Source of the DNA: Bradyrhizobium erythrophlei
Lineage (GTDB): Bacteria > Pseudomonadota > Alphaproteobacteria > Rhizobiales > Xanthobacteraceae
Assembly: GCF_900129505.1 (NCBI RefSeq)
Contig: NZ_LT670818.1
Coordinates: forward strand, 5,303,001-5,367,000
Reading direction: 5' to 3'
Length of the DNA: 64,000 nt
Shown: piece by piece, positions 56,201 to 64,000 of the stretch
Layout of the letters: each line of letters begins with the position of its first letter
Numbering within the stretch: position 1 is the stretch's first letter
The notes under the pieces: generated by a model
The model's input: only the letters and a program-made list of their open reading frames with translations
What the model was told of the DNA's origin: nothing
Database searches by the model: none
Made by a program: the position numbers and the translations under genes

Positions 56201-59200
56201 ACGTTTCTGGAACTGGGTTTTGACTCCCTGTTCCTCACGCAGGCTGCCCAGGCACTGCAGGAGAAATTCGGCATCAAGGTCACCTTCCGGCAGCTTCTCA
56301 ACGATGTAGCCAGCCTCGACGCGCTGACCGAATATGTCGAGAGCCTTCTCCCGCCCGAGATCTTTGCCGCACCCGCGACGGCCGAGGCGCAACTGGCGCC
56401 GGTGCAGCCCGCTCTTCCTGCGGCGGGTCCCGTCGCGTCGGCAGTTGCGCAGCTAACATCGGTCCCTGCCGGGACGGCGTCTGAATCTTTGGTTGAGCGT
56501 CTGATGCGCGAGCAGCTTCAGGCGATGAACCAGCTATTCGCGAAGCAGCTCGAAACTCTCCAGGGCACCCCGTCCAGGCCGGCTACGTCCCCGCCGTCGA
56601 GCGCGGCGATCTCCGCGCCGGTGACAAAGGCGCCCGCCAAGGTGGCCGCGAGCGCCGTGGACGCGGGGGCGGCCGCCGCTGCGAGCAAGCCGCTCGGCGA
56701 CGAGATCAAGCCGTTCGGGCCATATAAGCCGCCGCAAACGGCCGCGTCGAAAGAATTGACGAAAAAGCAAGAGAAGCACCTCAACGTTTTGATCGACCGT
56801 GTCACGCGACGCACGGCCAAATCGAAAAGTTTTACGCAGGAGTATCGCAAGGTATTGGCCGACCCGCGCGTCGTGTCGGGTTTTCGTCCCCAGTGGAAGG
56901 AGATGGTCTATTCGATCGTGACGGACCGTTCGAAGGGCTCGCGTATTTGGGATATCGACCGCAACGAGTACATCGATCTCGTCAACGGTTTCGGACCCAT
57001 CATGCTGGGTCACCGGCCGGACTTCGTCGAAAAGGCGATCGAAGCCCAGCTTCGCGAGGGATTCGAGACCGGTCCGCAGACGCCGCTCGCCGGTGAAGTG
57101 GCAAGAATGTTTTGCGAAATGACCGGCAACGAGCGCATGGCGTTTTGCAATACGGGTTCGGAGGCCGTCCTTGCGGCCATGCGCGTGTCGCGGACCGTGA
57201 CCGGCCGGAACAAGGTCGTCATGTTTAGCGGTGACTATCACGGAATGTTCGACGAGGTACTCGTCAAAGGCTTCAAGAACAAGGCTGGTGAGCCGCAATC
57301 CGCCCCGATCGCGCCGGGCATTCCGCGACAAAGCGTCTCCAACATGATCGTGCTCGACTACGGCACGGAAGAATCGCTCGAATGGATAAGGCAGAACGCA
57401 AGGGATCTGGCCGCGGTTCTGGTCGAACCGGTGCAGAGCCGTCATCCCGACACACGGCCAGTGGAATTCCTGAGGGAGGTTCGCAAGATCACCGAGGCGT
57501 CCGAAACCGCGCTCATCTTCGATGAGGTTGTGACCGGTTTTCGCGTCCACCAGGGCGGTTGCCAGGCGTTGTTTGGAATTCGCGCCGATCTCGCGACTTA
57601 TGGAAAAGTTGTCGCCGGCGGCATGCCGATCGGTGTCCTCGCCGGCAAGAGCCGGTTCATGGACGCTCTTGACGGCGGCATGTGGCGGTATGGCGACGAG
57701 TCTTATCCTGAAGTGGGGGTGACTTTCTTCGCCGGCACCTTCGTGCGCCATCCGCTGGCGGTAGCGGCCACGAAAGCTGTGCTGCAGCATTTTTGGGAAC
57801 AGGGTCCTGCTTTGCAGGAGCGCCTGAACGAGCGGACTGCCCGGCTGGTGCGAACGCTCAACGAAGCGGTCGAGCGGCATGGGCTTCCGACTCGTATCGA
57901 AAGTTTCGGAAGTTTCTTCTATTTCAGCTTCCCCGCAGCAGAGCGCTTTGCCAGCCTGTTCTATTTCTATATGCGCGACAAGGGCATCCACATTCGCGAA
58001 GGCTTTCCGTGTTTTCTGACGACCGCGCACAGCGATGCGGACATCGAGGCCATTGCTCGAGCCTTTGAAGAAAGCGCGGTGGAGATGTTAGAGGCTGGCT
58101 TCTTCGAGCAGGCGGGAGCAAGGGATATTGCTCTGCCGGCGCCGACGGCCACGAAATCCGGGCGTGAGGAGGCTCGGGAAGCGCCAGTAACGGAGTCCCA
58201 ACTCGAGGTTTGGCTGTCTGACCAGTTGAGCGAGGAGGCGTCCTGCAGCTACAACGAGTCCTTTTCGCTGCATCTGCGCGGAAACGTCAACCAATCGGCG
58301 CTTAAGCAGGCGCTTCAGTCTATCGTGTCGCGCCACCAGGCGTTTCGCGCGACCTTTGGTAGCGAGGGTGAGCTGCAAAACTTTGCTACGGAGCTGAGGA
58401 TCGACGTACCGACTGTCGACCTGACATCCCTGACGCCGAGCGAACGAGAAGGGCGGCTGCAGCAGATCGTCAGAGATGATGCACACTTGGCTTTCCAGTT
58501 GAGCAAGGGACCTCTGGTTCGCGCCCAGTTGGTGAAGATGGCGGCCGAACATCAGGTTCTGATTTTCACCGCGCACCACATCGTCTGCGACGGCTGGTCC
58601 ACGAACGTCCTGCTTGATGAGTTGTCCCAGGCGTACAACGCGATAAGCGGGGGCGCGGCGTGGAGTCCGTCGGTCCCAATGCCTTTTGCGGAATATGCGA
58701 ATTCGCAGGCGAAATTCGTTGATAGCCCCGAAGGAAAGAAAAACGAGCAATATTGGCTGGAGCAGTTCCGGCAGCCGGCGCCGCTGCTCAACCTTCCCGT
58801 CGATCGCACGCGGCCCGCCATCAAGGAGTTCAAGGGCGCAACCCACCGGACGAGGATTGCTGCGGAATCCTACAACCGTATCAAGAAATTCGGCGCAAGC
58901 CAGAAGTGCACTCTATTCGTGACGCTGCTTGCCGGTTTCCAGATTTTGCTCAGCCGGTTGAGTGGCCAGGACGACATCGTGGTCGGAATTCCGACCGCTG
59001 GCCAATCATTGTTGGACGACGCGGTTCTGGTCGGCCACTGTGTGAATTTTATCCCTCTACGCGGTGGACTTGCGGGAAATCCGACTGCTGCGGAATTCCT
59101 GGCGCAGATGAAGCAGACCGTCCTGGCAGGTTACGAACACCAAAATTACACCTATGGACGGCTGGTTCGCAAACTTGCGCTGCAGCGCGATCCGAGCCGT

Positions 59201-61375
59201 TTGCCGATCACGGAGATCCAGTTCAATCTGGAGCGAGTAGGGGGCGCGCTGGGTTTCGACGGGCTGGAGGCTGAGGTCGACCCCAATCCGAAGGGCTTCG
59301 TGAATTTTGATATTTTCCTCAACATCATGGAATCAAAGGACGGTCTTACGCTCGATTGCGACTACAACACTGGGCTGTTCGACGAGGAGACGATCGGGCG
59401 TTGGCTTGAGCACTACAAGGTACTGCTGGAAGGAATGGCGGCGCGGGCCGATCGGCCCGTATCCGTGCTTCCTCTCCTGTCGGCATCCGATGTACGGCAG
59501 TTTGAAAGTTGGAATGAAACGCGCGTCGAGCGCGCGGGTGGGCTGACGGTCCATGGCCTTTTTGAAGCGCAGGCAAAGGACACCCCCGATGCGGTTGCCG
59601 TTGTTTTTGGGCCAAGCCAGTTCACCTATGCGGAGCTGGACCGCAGGACGAACCAATTGGCGCACCATCTGCGCAAGCTTGGTGTGAAGCCGGGTGTGCT
59701 GGTCGGGGTGTTCATCGAACGCAGCCTGGAGATGCTTGTTGCATTGCTGGGAACCCTGAAGGCGGGCGGGGCCTATGTGCCGATCGACCCGACATTCCCG
59801 CCCGAACGGGTCCGCTTCGTTCTCGAGGACGCCGGCGCATCGGTCGTCCTGACGCAAACGGCGTTGACGAAGGAATGGTCCTTTGGCGATGCGCGGGTCG
59901 TGCAGCTCGACGGGGATTGGGAGTTGATTGCCCGTGCCGATACGAAGAAGCCGGATGCTATCGCCGCCCCAGAGGATCTCGCCTACGTCATCTACACGTC
60001 AGGCTCGACGGGCAAGCCAAAGGGTGTCGAGGTCCCGCATCGCGCGGTGGTGAATCTGCTGCAATCCATGCTGGTGCAGCCGGGTTTGGCCAGGACCGAT
60101 GTGCTGGCGGCGGTTACCACATTATCGTTCGATATTTCGGGACTGGAGCTGTTCCTGCCGCTTTGCGTCGGCGCCAAGTTGGCGATTGTCAGCCGTGAGA
60201 CGGCACAATATGCGGTCCAACTGCTGGAGTATCTGAAGGAGGTCAGCGCCACCGTCGTCCAGGCGACTCCGGTCACGTGGCAGCAGCTGCTGGAGGCCGG
60301 CTGGCGCGGCGAGCCTGCGCTCAAAGTCTTGTGCGGCGGCGAGGCGTTCCCTCGCGAACTTGCCAACGAGCTGGTGAAGCGCGCCCAGTCGGTCTGGAAC
60401 ATGTACGGGCCGACCGAAACGACGATCTGGTCGGCCGCGGTGGAAGTGAAGGCCGGAGATGGGCCGGTGCCGGTTGGACACCCGATCGCCAACACGCAGC
60501 TTTTCGTGTTGGATCGTGAGCTTCAGCTTGCTCCTATCGGCGTGCCGGGTGAGTTGTACATTGCGGGTCTTGGCCTGGCGCGCGGGTATCATAATCGACC
60601 GGAACTCACGGCGGAGAAATTCGTCGCAAATCCTTTCGCGAAGGAGCCGGGCGCCAAAATGTACAAGACCGGGGATCTCGTGCGGCGGCGCAGCGATGGA
60701 ACATTGGAGTTCCTTGGCCGCCTGGACAACCAGATCAAGCTGCGCGGCTTTAGAATCGAATTGGGCGAGATAGAGAGCGTGCTGGGAAATCATCCCGGCG
60801 TCGCTCAGGCTGTCGTCTTGCTCCGCGAGGACGTCCCGGGGGAAAGACGGCTGGTTGGGTACCTTGTCGCTGCCAAGGGCGCGGTGCCCACGACGGCGGA
60901 TCTGCGCGACTTTCTGGTGAAAAACCTGCCGGCCTACATGGCGCCAGTGGCATACGTGACCGTTGAGGCGATGCCGTTGACGCCCAATGGCAAGATTGAC
61001 CGCGGTGCACTTCCTGTTCCAAACTGGTCAAAACAGCCGGAGGGGCTCGCCTACGTGGCGCCCCGGAGCCCGGGAGAGGAAGCGATGGCGGGAATCTGGG
61101 CCGAGGTGTTGCGGCTGGAGCGCGTCGGTATCAACGATAATTTGTTTGAGTTGGGGGCTGACTCGCTCCACGTGTTCCAGATCACGGCGCGCGCCAACAA
61201 GGCAGGCATTCAGGTAACGCCACGACAGGTATTACAGTTCCGGACGATTGCGGCGATCCTAGAGCAATTGGCCAGCAGCTCGCAAAATCAGGCACAGCCC
61301 CCGAAGCAGGCCATAAAGCCGGTGCCGCGGCACAAGTACCGGCTGGCGCCGCAGCCCGTCCGCCAGGTAACGTAG
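53279..61375 (+). CDS. Hybrid PKS-NRPS: KS-AT-ACP-aminotransferase-C-A-T
   Basis: 2698 residues. KS (about 10-430; C in VSACSTSLLAV, H in EAHGTGTPLGDP, KTNVGHLD); AT (540-845; GHSIGE, and HAFH as in malonyl-specific domains); ACP (950-1025; LGFDSLFLT); an Ala/Pro linker; a class III PLP aminotransferase (about 1200-1600; K in TYGKVVAGGMPIG); C (1635-2065; HHIVCDGWS); A (2090-2585); T (2597-2664; LGADSLHVF). No KR, DH or ER, so the beta-keto chain made by KS/AT is probably transaminated to a beta-amine, as in McyE and mycosubtilin synthases. The A code D-I-L-Q-L-G-M-I-W-K fits glycine. Start GTG with AGAGGT upstream. The ATG of the next gene follows the stop directly. Confidence 0.93.
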   Translation: MSDQETQGAALEGVAIIGMAGRFPGARSVAEFWRNQLEGIESISHFRVEDLEISNRAGVANDPRYIRARSVLDDVDLFDADFFGIYPREAELMDPQQRLFLECCWQAIEDAGYVPDTYPGQIGIYAGSSVWSYFLTRLCTAPGFIEKFTSGYQVSNYFEMMGNSLDFLSTRVSYKLNLRGPSFTMVSACSTSLLAVTQACQSLLTYQSDMALAGGVSITFPQKRGYYYQDGGMVSPDGHVRAFDADAQGTVFGSGLGVVLLKRLDEAIRDGDQIYAVIRGFAVNNDGSAKVGYTAPSVEGQASVIAMAQEAAGVEPESIGYIEAHGTGTPLGDPIELAGLTRAFRARTDRTQFCTIGTAKTNVGHLDIAAGVTGLINATHIVRDGMFPPTLHFNQPNPNFDFKSSPFRVISKRTEWKTDGGLRRAGVSAFGVGGTNAHVVLEQAPERHSLPSARPNHLLVLSARSLAALDQATDNLAAHLKSHPDLNLADVAWTLQAGRRSFDCRRAVVAANATEAIASLSKRDREHVQTRSKPNTEPELYFLFPGQGSQHPNMAREIYDTEPVFREAVDRCAQILRPHLDTDLLTLLYPPDGTGDEVKRRVTETVIAQPAIFTIEYGLAQLWMSWGIRPKAMAGHSIGEFVAACLAGVISLEDALTLVALRGRMMQGLPAGGMLSVRLSEAEVRKRLPDTLSLAAVNSPSLCVVAGALEPLGQFEHEMTEAGVACRRLVTSHAFHSGMMDPLIDPLTDALSKVQLSPPQIPYVSGVTGAWITADEATDARYWARHAREAVQFSAAIKELRKNPQAILLEVGPGNVLATLARQHGGFPADQAIVSSLSDGFSGEGDFEALMTALGALWLAGEKPDWTVLNRGGARQRVSLPTYPFQRKRYWLESIAVPAETPVAIPSAGEATTKFAVAESQINQGTESVNIVPNIPSVPQPTSSADRATRVQAALVEMFAELSGIDLSTLDSATTFLELGFDSLFLTQAAQALQEKFGIKVTFRQLLNDVASLDALTEYVESLLPPEIFAAPATAEAQLAPVQPALPAAGPVASAVAQLTSVPAGTASESLVERLMREQLQAMNQLFAKQLETLQGTPSRPATSPPSSAAISAPVTKAPAKVAASAVDAGAAAAASKPLGDEIKPFGPYKPPQTAASKELTKKQEKHLNVLIDRVTRRTAKSKSFTQEYRKVLADPRVVSGFRPQWKEMVYSIVTDRSKGSRIWDIDRNEYIDLVNGFGPIMLGHRPDFVEKAIEAQLREGFETGPQTPLAGEVARMFCEMTGNERMAFCNTGSEAVLAAMRVSRTVTGRNKVVMFSGDYHGMFDEVLVKGFKNKAGEPQSAPIAPGIPRQSVSNMIVLDYGTEESLEWIRQNARDLAAVLVEPVQSRHPDTRPVEFLREVRKITEASETALIFDEVVTGFRVHQGGCQALFGIRADLATYGKVVAGGMPIGVLAGKSRFMDALDGGMWRYGDESYPEVGVTFFAGTFVRHPLAVAATKAVLQHFWEQGPALQERLNERTARLVRTLNEAVERHGLPTRIESFGSFFYFSFPAAERFASLFYFYMRDKGIHIREGFPCFLTTAHSDADIEAIARAFEESAVEMLEAGFFEQAGARDIALPAPTATKSGREEAREAPVTESQLEVWLSDQLSEEASCSYNESFSLHLRGNVNQSALKQALQSIVSRHQAFRATFGSEGELQNFATELRIDVPTVDLTSLTPSEREGRLQQIVRDDAHLAFQLSKGPLVRAQLVKMAAEHQVLIFTAHHIVCDGWSTNVLLDELSQAYNAISGGAAWSPSVPMPFAEYANSQAKFVDSPEGKKNEQYWLEQFRQPAPLLNLPVDRTRPAIKEFKGATHRTRIAAESYNRIKKFGASQKCTLFVTLLAGFQILLSRLSGQDDIVVGIPTAGQSLLDDAVLVGHCVNFIPLRGGLAGNPTAAEFLAQMKQTVLAGYEHQNYTYGRLVRKLALQRDPSRLPITEIQFNLERVGGALGFDGLEAEVDPNPKGFVNFDIFLNIMESKDGLTLDCDYNTGLFDEETIGRWLEHYKVLLEGMAARADRPVSVLPLLSASDVRQFESWNETRVERAGGLTVHGLFEAQAKDTPDAVAVVFGPSQFTYAELDRRTNQLAHHLRKLGVKPGVLVGVFIERSLEMLVALLGTLKAGGAYVPIDPTFPPERVRFVLEDAGASVVLTQTALTKEWSFGDARVVQLDGDWELIARADTKKPDAIAAPEDLAYVIYTSGSTGKPKGVEVPHRAVVNLLQSMLVQPGLARTDVLAAVTTLSFDISGLELFLPLCVGAKLAIVSRETAQYAVQLLEYLKEVSATVVQATPVTWQQLLEAGWRGEPALKVLCGGEAFPRELANELVKRAQSVWNMYGPTETTIWSAAVEVKAGDGPVPVGHPIANTQLFVLDRELQLAPIGVPGELYIAGLGLARGYHNRPELTAEKFVANPFAKEPGAKMYKTGDLVRRRSDGTLEFLGRLDNQIKLRGFRIELGEIESVLGNHPGVAQAVVLLREDVPGERRLVGYLVAAKGAVPTTADLRDFLVKNLPAYMAPVAYVTVEAMPLTPNGKIDRGALPVPNWSKQPEGLAYVAPRSPGEEAMAGIWAEVLRLERVGINDNLFELGADSLHVFQITARANKAGIQVTPRQVLQFRTIAAILEQLASSSQNQAQPPKQAIKPVPRHKYRLAPQPVRQVT

Positions 61376-64000
61376 ATGGCCACAATCATCAAACTTCCTC
61401 ATGTGGGCCGGGAGGTCGATCACCGAGAATCCGGGGGCAACCAGTTCAATCTTGCTTTCCCGCTTTCGCCGGCGCAGGAGCGGGTTTGGCGAGCTGACCG
61501 GCAGGATCCGGGTGATCCGGCGTATAATTGCGCGTTCCGCTGGAGCCTTGAGGGTCCGTTGGATGTTCCTGTTCTCGAGCGTGCCTTTGATGAGATTGTG
61601 TGTCGTCACGAAATTCTGCGTGCCACCTTCACGCAAATTGGTGTTGATCCCGTTCAGCTGATCGCACCTTCGATTGATCTCAAAGTCGTTGTCAGCGACC
61701 TCCGCAGAATACCTGAGGCAGAGCGCGAATCCGAAACAGACCGCATTTGCAGGGAAGAGGCGACGCGTGGGTTCGATATTGGAACGGGACCGCTCATCCG
61801 CGTCAGACTAGTTCAAACCGGCGAGCGACGCCACTTTCTGCTGCTCACACTGCATCTTCTGATTGCCGACGGCTGGTCCATCCGCGTCATCATGGGGGAG
61901 TTACAGAAACTCTATAGCGCCTTCAGCGAAGGGCGCGATTCGCCTCTGCCCGACCTCACCATTCAGTACCCGGACTACGTCGTATGGCAGCGCGAAGGCC
62001 AAGGGGAGAGGGCGCATCGCGATCAGCTTGCTTATTGGAAATCGAAGCTCACTGACTACCGCCGGCTGGACCTACCTGGCGATCTTCCGCCATCGAGTGG
62101 GTTCACCCGCGACAGCGATATCGTCTCCCAGGAGTTGCCGCGTGAACTTACCGACGCGTTGAACGGATTGAGCAACCGGCAGGGCGGTACGATGTTCGTC
62201 ACCGTCCTGGCCGCATGCAATGTTTTGCTCCGTCGCTACACCGGGGAGACCGATATTGCGGTGGGATCGGAGCTTGCCGGACGCAGCCGCACTGAACTGG
62301 AGGGGCTGGTCGGCCTTTTCATAAATCACATGGTGTTCCGGACGAATGTTTCCGGCGATCCCACGTTCCTGGAGCTTGTAGATCGCATCCGGGACACGAC
62401 GTGGGACATTTTTGCCAATCAGGACGTGGCGTTCGAAGACGTGATCAAAGCACGGCGGGCTGACGGTGAGCCGTGCCCGGAACCCTTCATCCACGTCAAT
62501 TTCAACTGTTACCGGGCCTATGGCGGCAATTCCAATTTTTTTCTTGAGCCGTCGAAAATTCAGGTGGTACCGGTTCCGTCGATTTCGCAGGGGGCGCTAT
62601 ACCGGTTGAACTTCTTCATGATCGAACGCGAAAGCGGCTGGAGATTGTCGGTCGACTACAACAAAGACTATTACAGCGCAGAGTTCGCCCTACGGCTGCT
62701 GAAGGATTTCGGGGAGATCTTGGAGGGAGTTGCGGCCAATCCTGAACGGAGGATATCCGAGTTTCAACTTTCTGAAGCATCGTCTGGAAAAAGTCTTTCG
62801 GCGGTTGTCGCACCTGCAACGCCGGCTGTGGCGGCGACGACAGCGGCCAGCGACGTCGCCCAGGAAGAGTTCTATACCCTGCCGGCGAGCGTCGTGCAGG
62901 AACGTTTTTGGCTCCTTGCCAAACTCGATCCAACCTCACCTAAATTTCACATGCGCGCGACCGTTCACCTGACGGGCTCGCTCTCAGAAGATGCACTTGA
63001 GAAGAGCTTTCAGAGTCTGGTTGATAGGCACGAGATCCTGCGTACCACGTTTGCCGAGGAGGATGGAGGCCTTGTCCAAGTCATCGCAAGCCAGACGAGA
63101 TTCTCGCTGTCGATTGTTACCCTCCTCGAGACCGCCGATGCCGCTCGCGAGGAAAAGCTGCAGGAATTGTTGCTCGAAGAGGCCAGGCATCCCTTTGATC
63201 TCGTGCGCGGCGCCCTTTTTCGCGCCTGCCTATTTCGCCTGCAGCCCGACGATCATGTGCTGATCATCACGACACACCACATCATCGCCGATGGGTGGTC
63301 GCAGCGCATTGTTCAAAACGAACTATGGTCGATGTACGAGGCGCTGGCGAGCAATCGTTCACCCCCATTGTCTCCCCTGCCGATTCAATACGCCGACTTT
63401 GTGGCCTGGCAAAAGGACTGGTTGAACTCAGAGGAGGCCACCCAGCACCTGAATTACTGGCTGAAGCAGCTGGAGGGGCCGCTCAAGATCCTTAATTTTC
63501 CCACAGACCATCCACCGGCTCTCAAGATAAGCTCCAACGGGGGGATCGAGTCTCTCGCTGTACCGGGGGATTTGCTGCTGGCTTTGAAGAAATTGGGCAG
63601 ATCCGAAGGCGTGACGATGTTCACCCTGACGTTGGCCTGCTTCGCGATCCTCATTTATCGGTATTCAAATCAGGTGAATATGGTGATCGGCTCGCCAGTG
63701 GCCAATCGGAAGCCGGAGACCGAGCCGCTCGTTGGGCCTTTCGCCGGCCCGGTGCCGTTCCGGTTCGATTTGTCGGACAATCCGACTCTGCACGACGTCA
63801 TCAGCCGCGTCAGCCAAATATCGCTGGAAGCGCTTGACCACTCCGATCTTCCATTCGAGGCTCTGCTTCGGCAACTGCGGGTGCAGTCGGTCAACGGACG
63901 CACCGCGTTTTTCCAGTTTTATTTTCTTTATCAGACCGCTTTTCTCCAACCCCACAAATTGCCGGCACTCACGATAACCCCTATGCCGACCTTCAGCGTT
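61376..64000 (+). CDS. NRPS protein with tandem C-C domains (cut by window end)
   Basis: Open to the window edge: 875 residues visible. Starts MATIIKLPHVGREV directly after the previous stop. First condensation domain (about 25-465): SPAQERVW, RHEILRATF, HLLIADGWS, YPDYVVW, VGLFINHMVF. Its HHxxxDG motif reads H-L-L-I-A-D-G, so the second, catalytic His is replaced by Leu. An Ala-rich linker (about 470-490) leads to a second condensation domain with intact HHIIADGWS. No A or T lies between the two. The first C domain may be a non-condensing gate or a relic. The second accepts the chain. What follows is outside the window. Confidence 0.9.
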   Translation, partial: MATIIKLPHVGREVDHRESGGNQFNLAFPLSPAQERVWRADRQDPGDPAYNCAFRWSLEGPLDVPVLERAFDEIVCRHEILRATFTQIGVDPVQLIAPSIDLKVVVSDLRRIPEAERESETDRICREEATRGFDIGTGPLIRVRLVQTGERRHFLLLTLHLLIADGWSIRVIMGELQKLYSAFSEGRDSPLPDLTIQYPDYVVWQREGQGERAHRDQLAYWKSKLTDYRRLDLPGDLPPSSGFTRDSDIVSQELPRELTDALNGLSNRQGGTMFVTVLAACNVLLRRYTGETDIAVGSELAGRSRTELEGLVGLFINHMVFRTNVSGDPTFLELVDRIRDTTWDIFANQDVAFEDVIKARRADGEPCPEPFIHVNFNCYRAYGGNSNFFLEPSKIQVVPVPSISQGALYRLNFFMIERESGWRLSVDYNKDYYSAEFALRLLKDFGEILEGVAANPERRISEFQLSEASSGKSLSAVVAPATPAVAATTAASDVAQEEFYTLPASVVQERFWLLAKLDPTSPKFHMRATVHLTGSLSEDALEKSFQSLVDRHEILRTTFAEEDGGLVQVIASQTRFSLSIVTLLETADAAREEKLQELLLEEARHPFDLVRGALFRACLFRLQPDDHVLIITTHHIIADGWSQRIVQNELWSMYEALASNRSPPLSPLPIQYADFVAWQKDWLNSEEATQHLNYWLKQLEGPLKILNFPTDHPPALKISSNGGIESLAVPGDLLLALKKLGRSEGVTMFTLTLACFAILIYRYSNQVNMVIGSPVANRKPETEPLVGPFAGPVPFRFDLSDNPTLHDVISRVSQISLEALDHSDLPFEALLRQLRVQSVNGRTAFFQFYFLYQTAFLQPHKLPALTITPMPTFSV

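Noticed and set aside
56534..58030. 498-codon minus-strand frame opposite the aminotransferase domain
   Set aside because: Antisense shadow; composition typical of reversed high-GC coding DNA.
1..64000. CRISPR arrays, tRNA or rRNA genes, riboswitches
   Set aside because: Looked for repeat-spacer patterns and cloverleaf-like segments in gaps; none recognised by eye. A tRNAscan and Rfam search would settle it.

Overview
The window looks like a chromosomal segment from a high-GC alphaproteobacterium of the Bradyrhizobium/Nitrobacteraceae type. The basis is the codon bias, FixL/FixJ-style two-component proteins, VPLPA-type (alphaproteobacterial PEP-CTERM) sorting tails, and intergenic palindromes of a kind I recall from Bradyrhizobium genomes. 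No rRNA, tRNA or CRISPR array was seen.

Layout. (1) 1-12.5 kb is housekeeping or conserved: a class A penicillin-binding protein (partial), a YcgN/UPF0260 protein, a DHA2 drug exporter, a small conserved protein, a giant histidine kinase with eight GAF domains and its response regulator, and a thiamine-diphosphate enzyme. (2) 13.1-17.4 kb holds a FixL-like kinase, a FixJ-like regulator that has lost its DNA-binding domain, a response regulator fused to a CelD/FemAB-like acyltransferase, and a stand-alone thioesterase. (3) 17.7-28.5 kb is looser and more AT-rich: two glycosyltransferase-type genes, a disordered repeat protein, two proteins with VPLPA-CTERM sorting tails, an H-NS-family protein, several hypothetical proteins and a probable IS66 relic. 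(4) 28.5-39.7 kb is an exosortase/exopolysaccharide locus: a TPR lipoprotein (PrsT type), exosortase fused to EpsI, Sfp-type phosphopantetheinyl transferase, polysaccharide export lipoprotein, outer-membrane beta-barrel, BY-kinase, Wzz-type chain-length protein and an ExeA-like ATPase. (5) 40.0-50.8 kb holds tailoring-type genes: ATP-grasp ligase, FAD oxidoreductase, methyltransferase, two more stand-alone thioesterases, two JmjC-like cupins, a GT26-STAS fusion and an SGNH hydrolase. (6) 51.3 kb to the end is an NRPS/PKS assembly line: A-T, then KS-AT-ACP-aminotransferase-C-A-T, then C-C and off the window.

How it may work together (inference). The assembly line reads as threonine (code DFWNIGMVHK), malonate extension with transamination of the beta-ketone to a beta-amine, then glycine (code DILQLGMIWK). 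The phosphopantetheinyl transferase inside the exosortase locus would activate its carrier domains. The stand-alone thioesterases, cupin oxygenases, ATP-grasp ligase and FAD enzyme could edit or tailor the product. The neighbouring EPS export and exosortase genes suggest that the product, or proteins sorted by the exosortase, end up at the cell surface. The link between the exosortase/EPS genes and the NRPS/PKS genes rests on proximity and the shared phosphopantetheinyl transferase, and is the main hypothesis to test.
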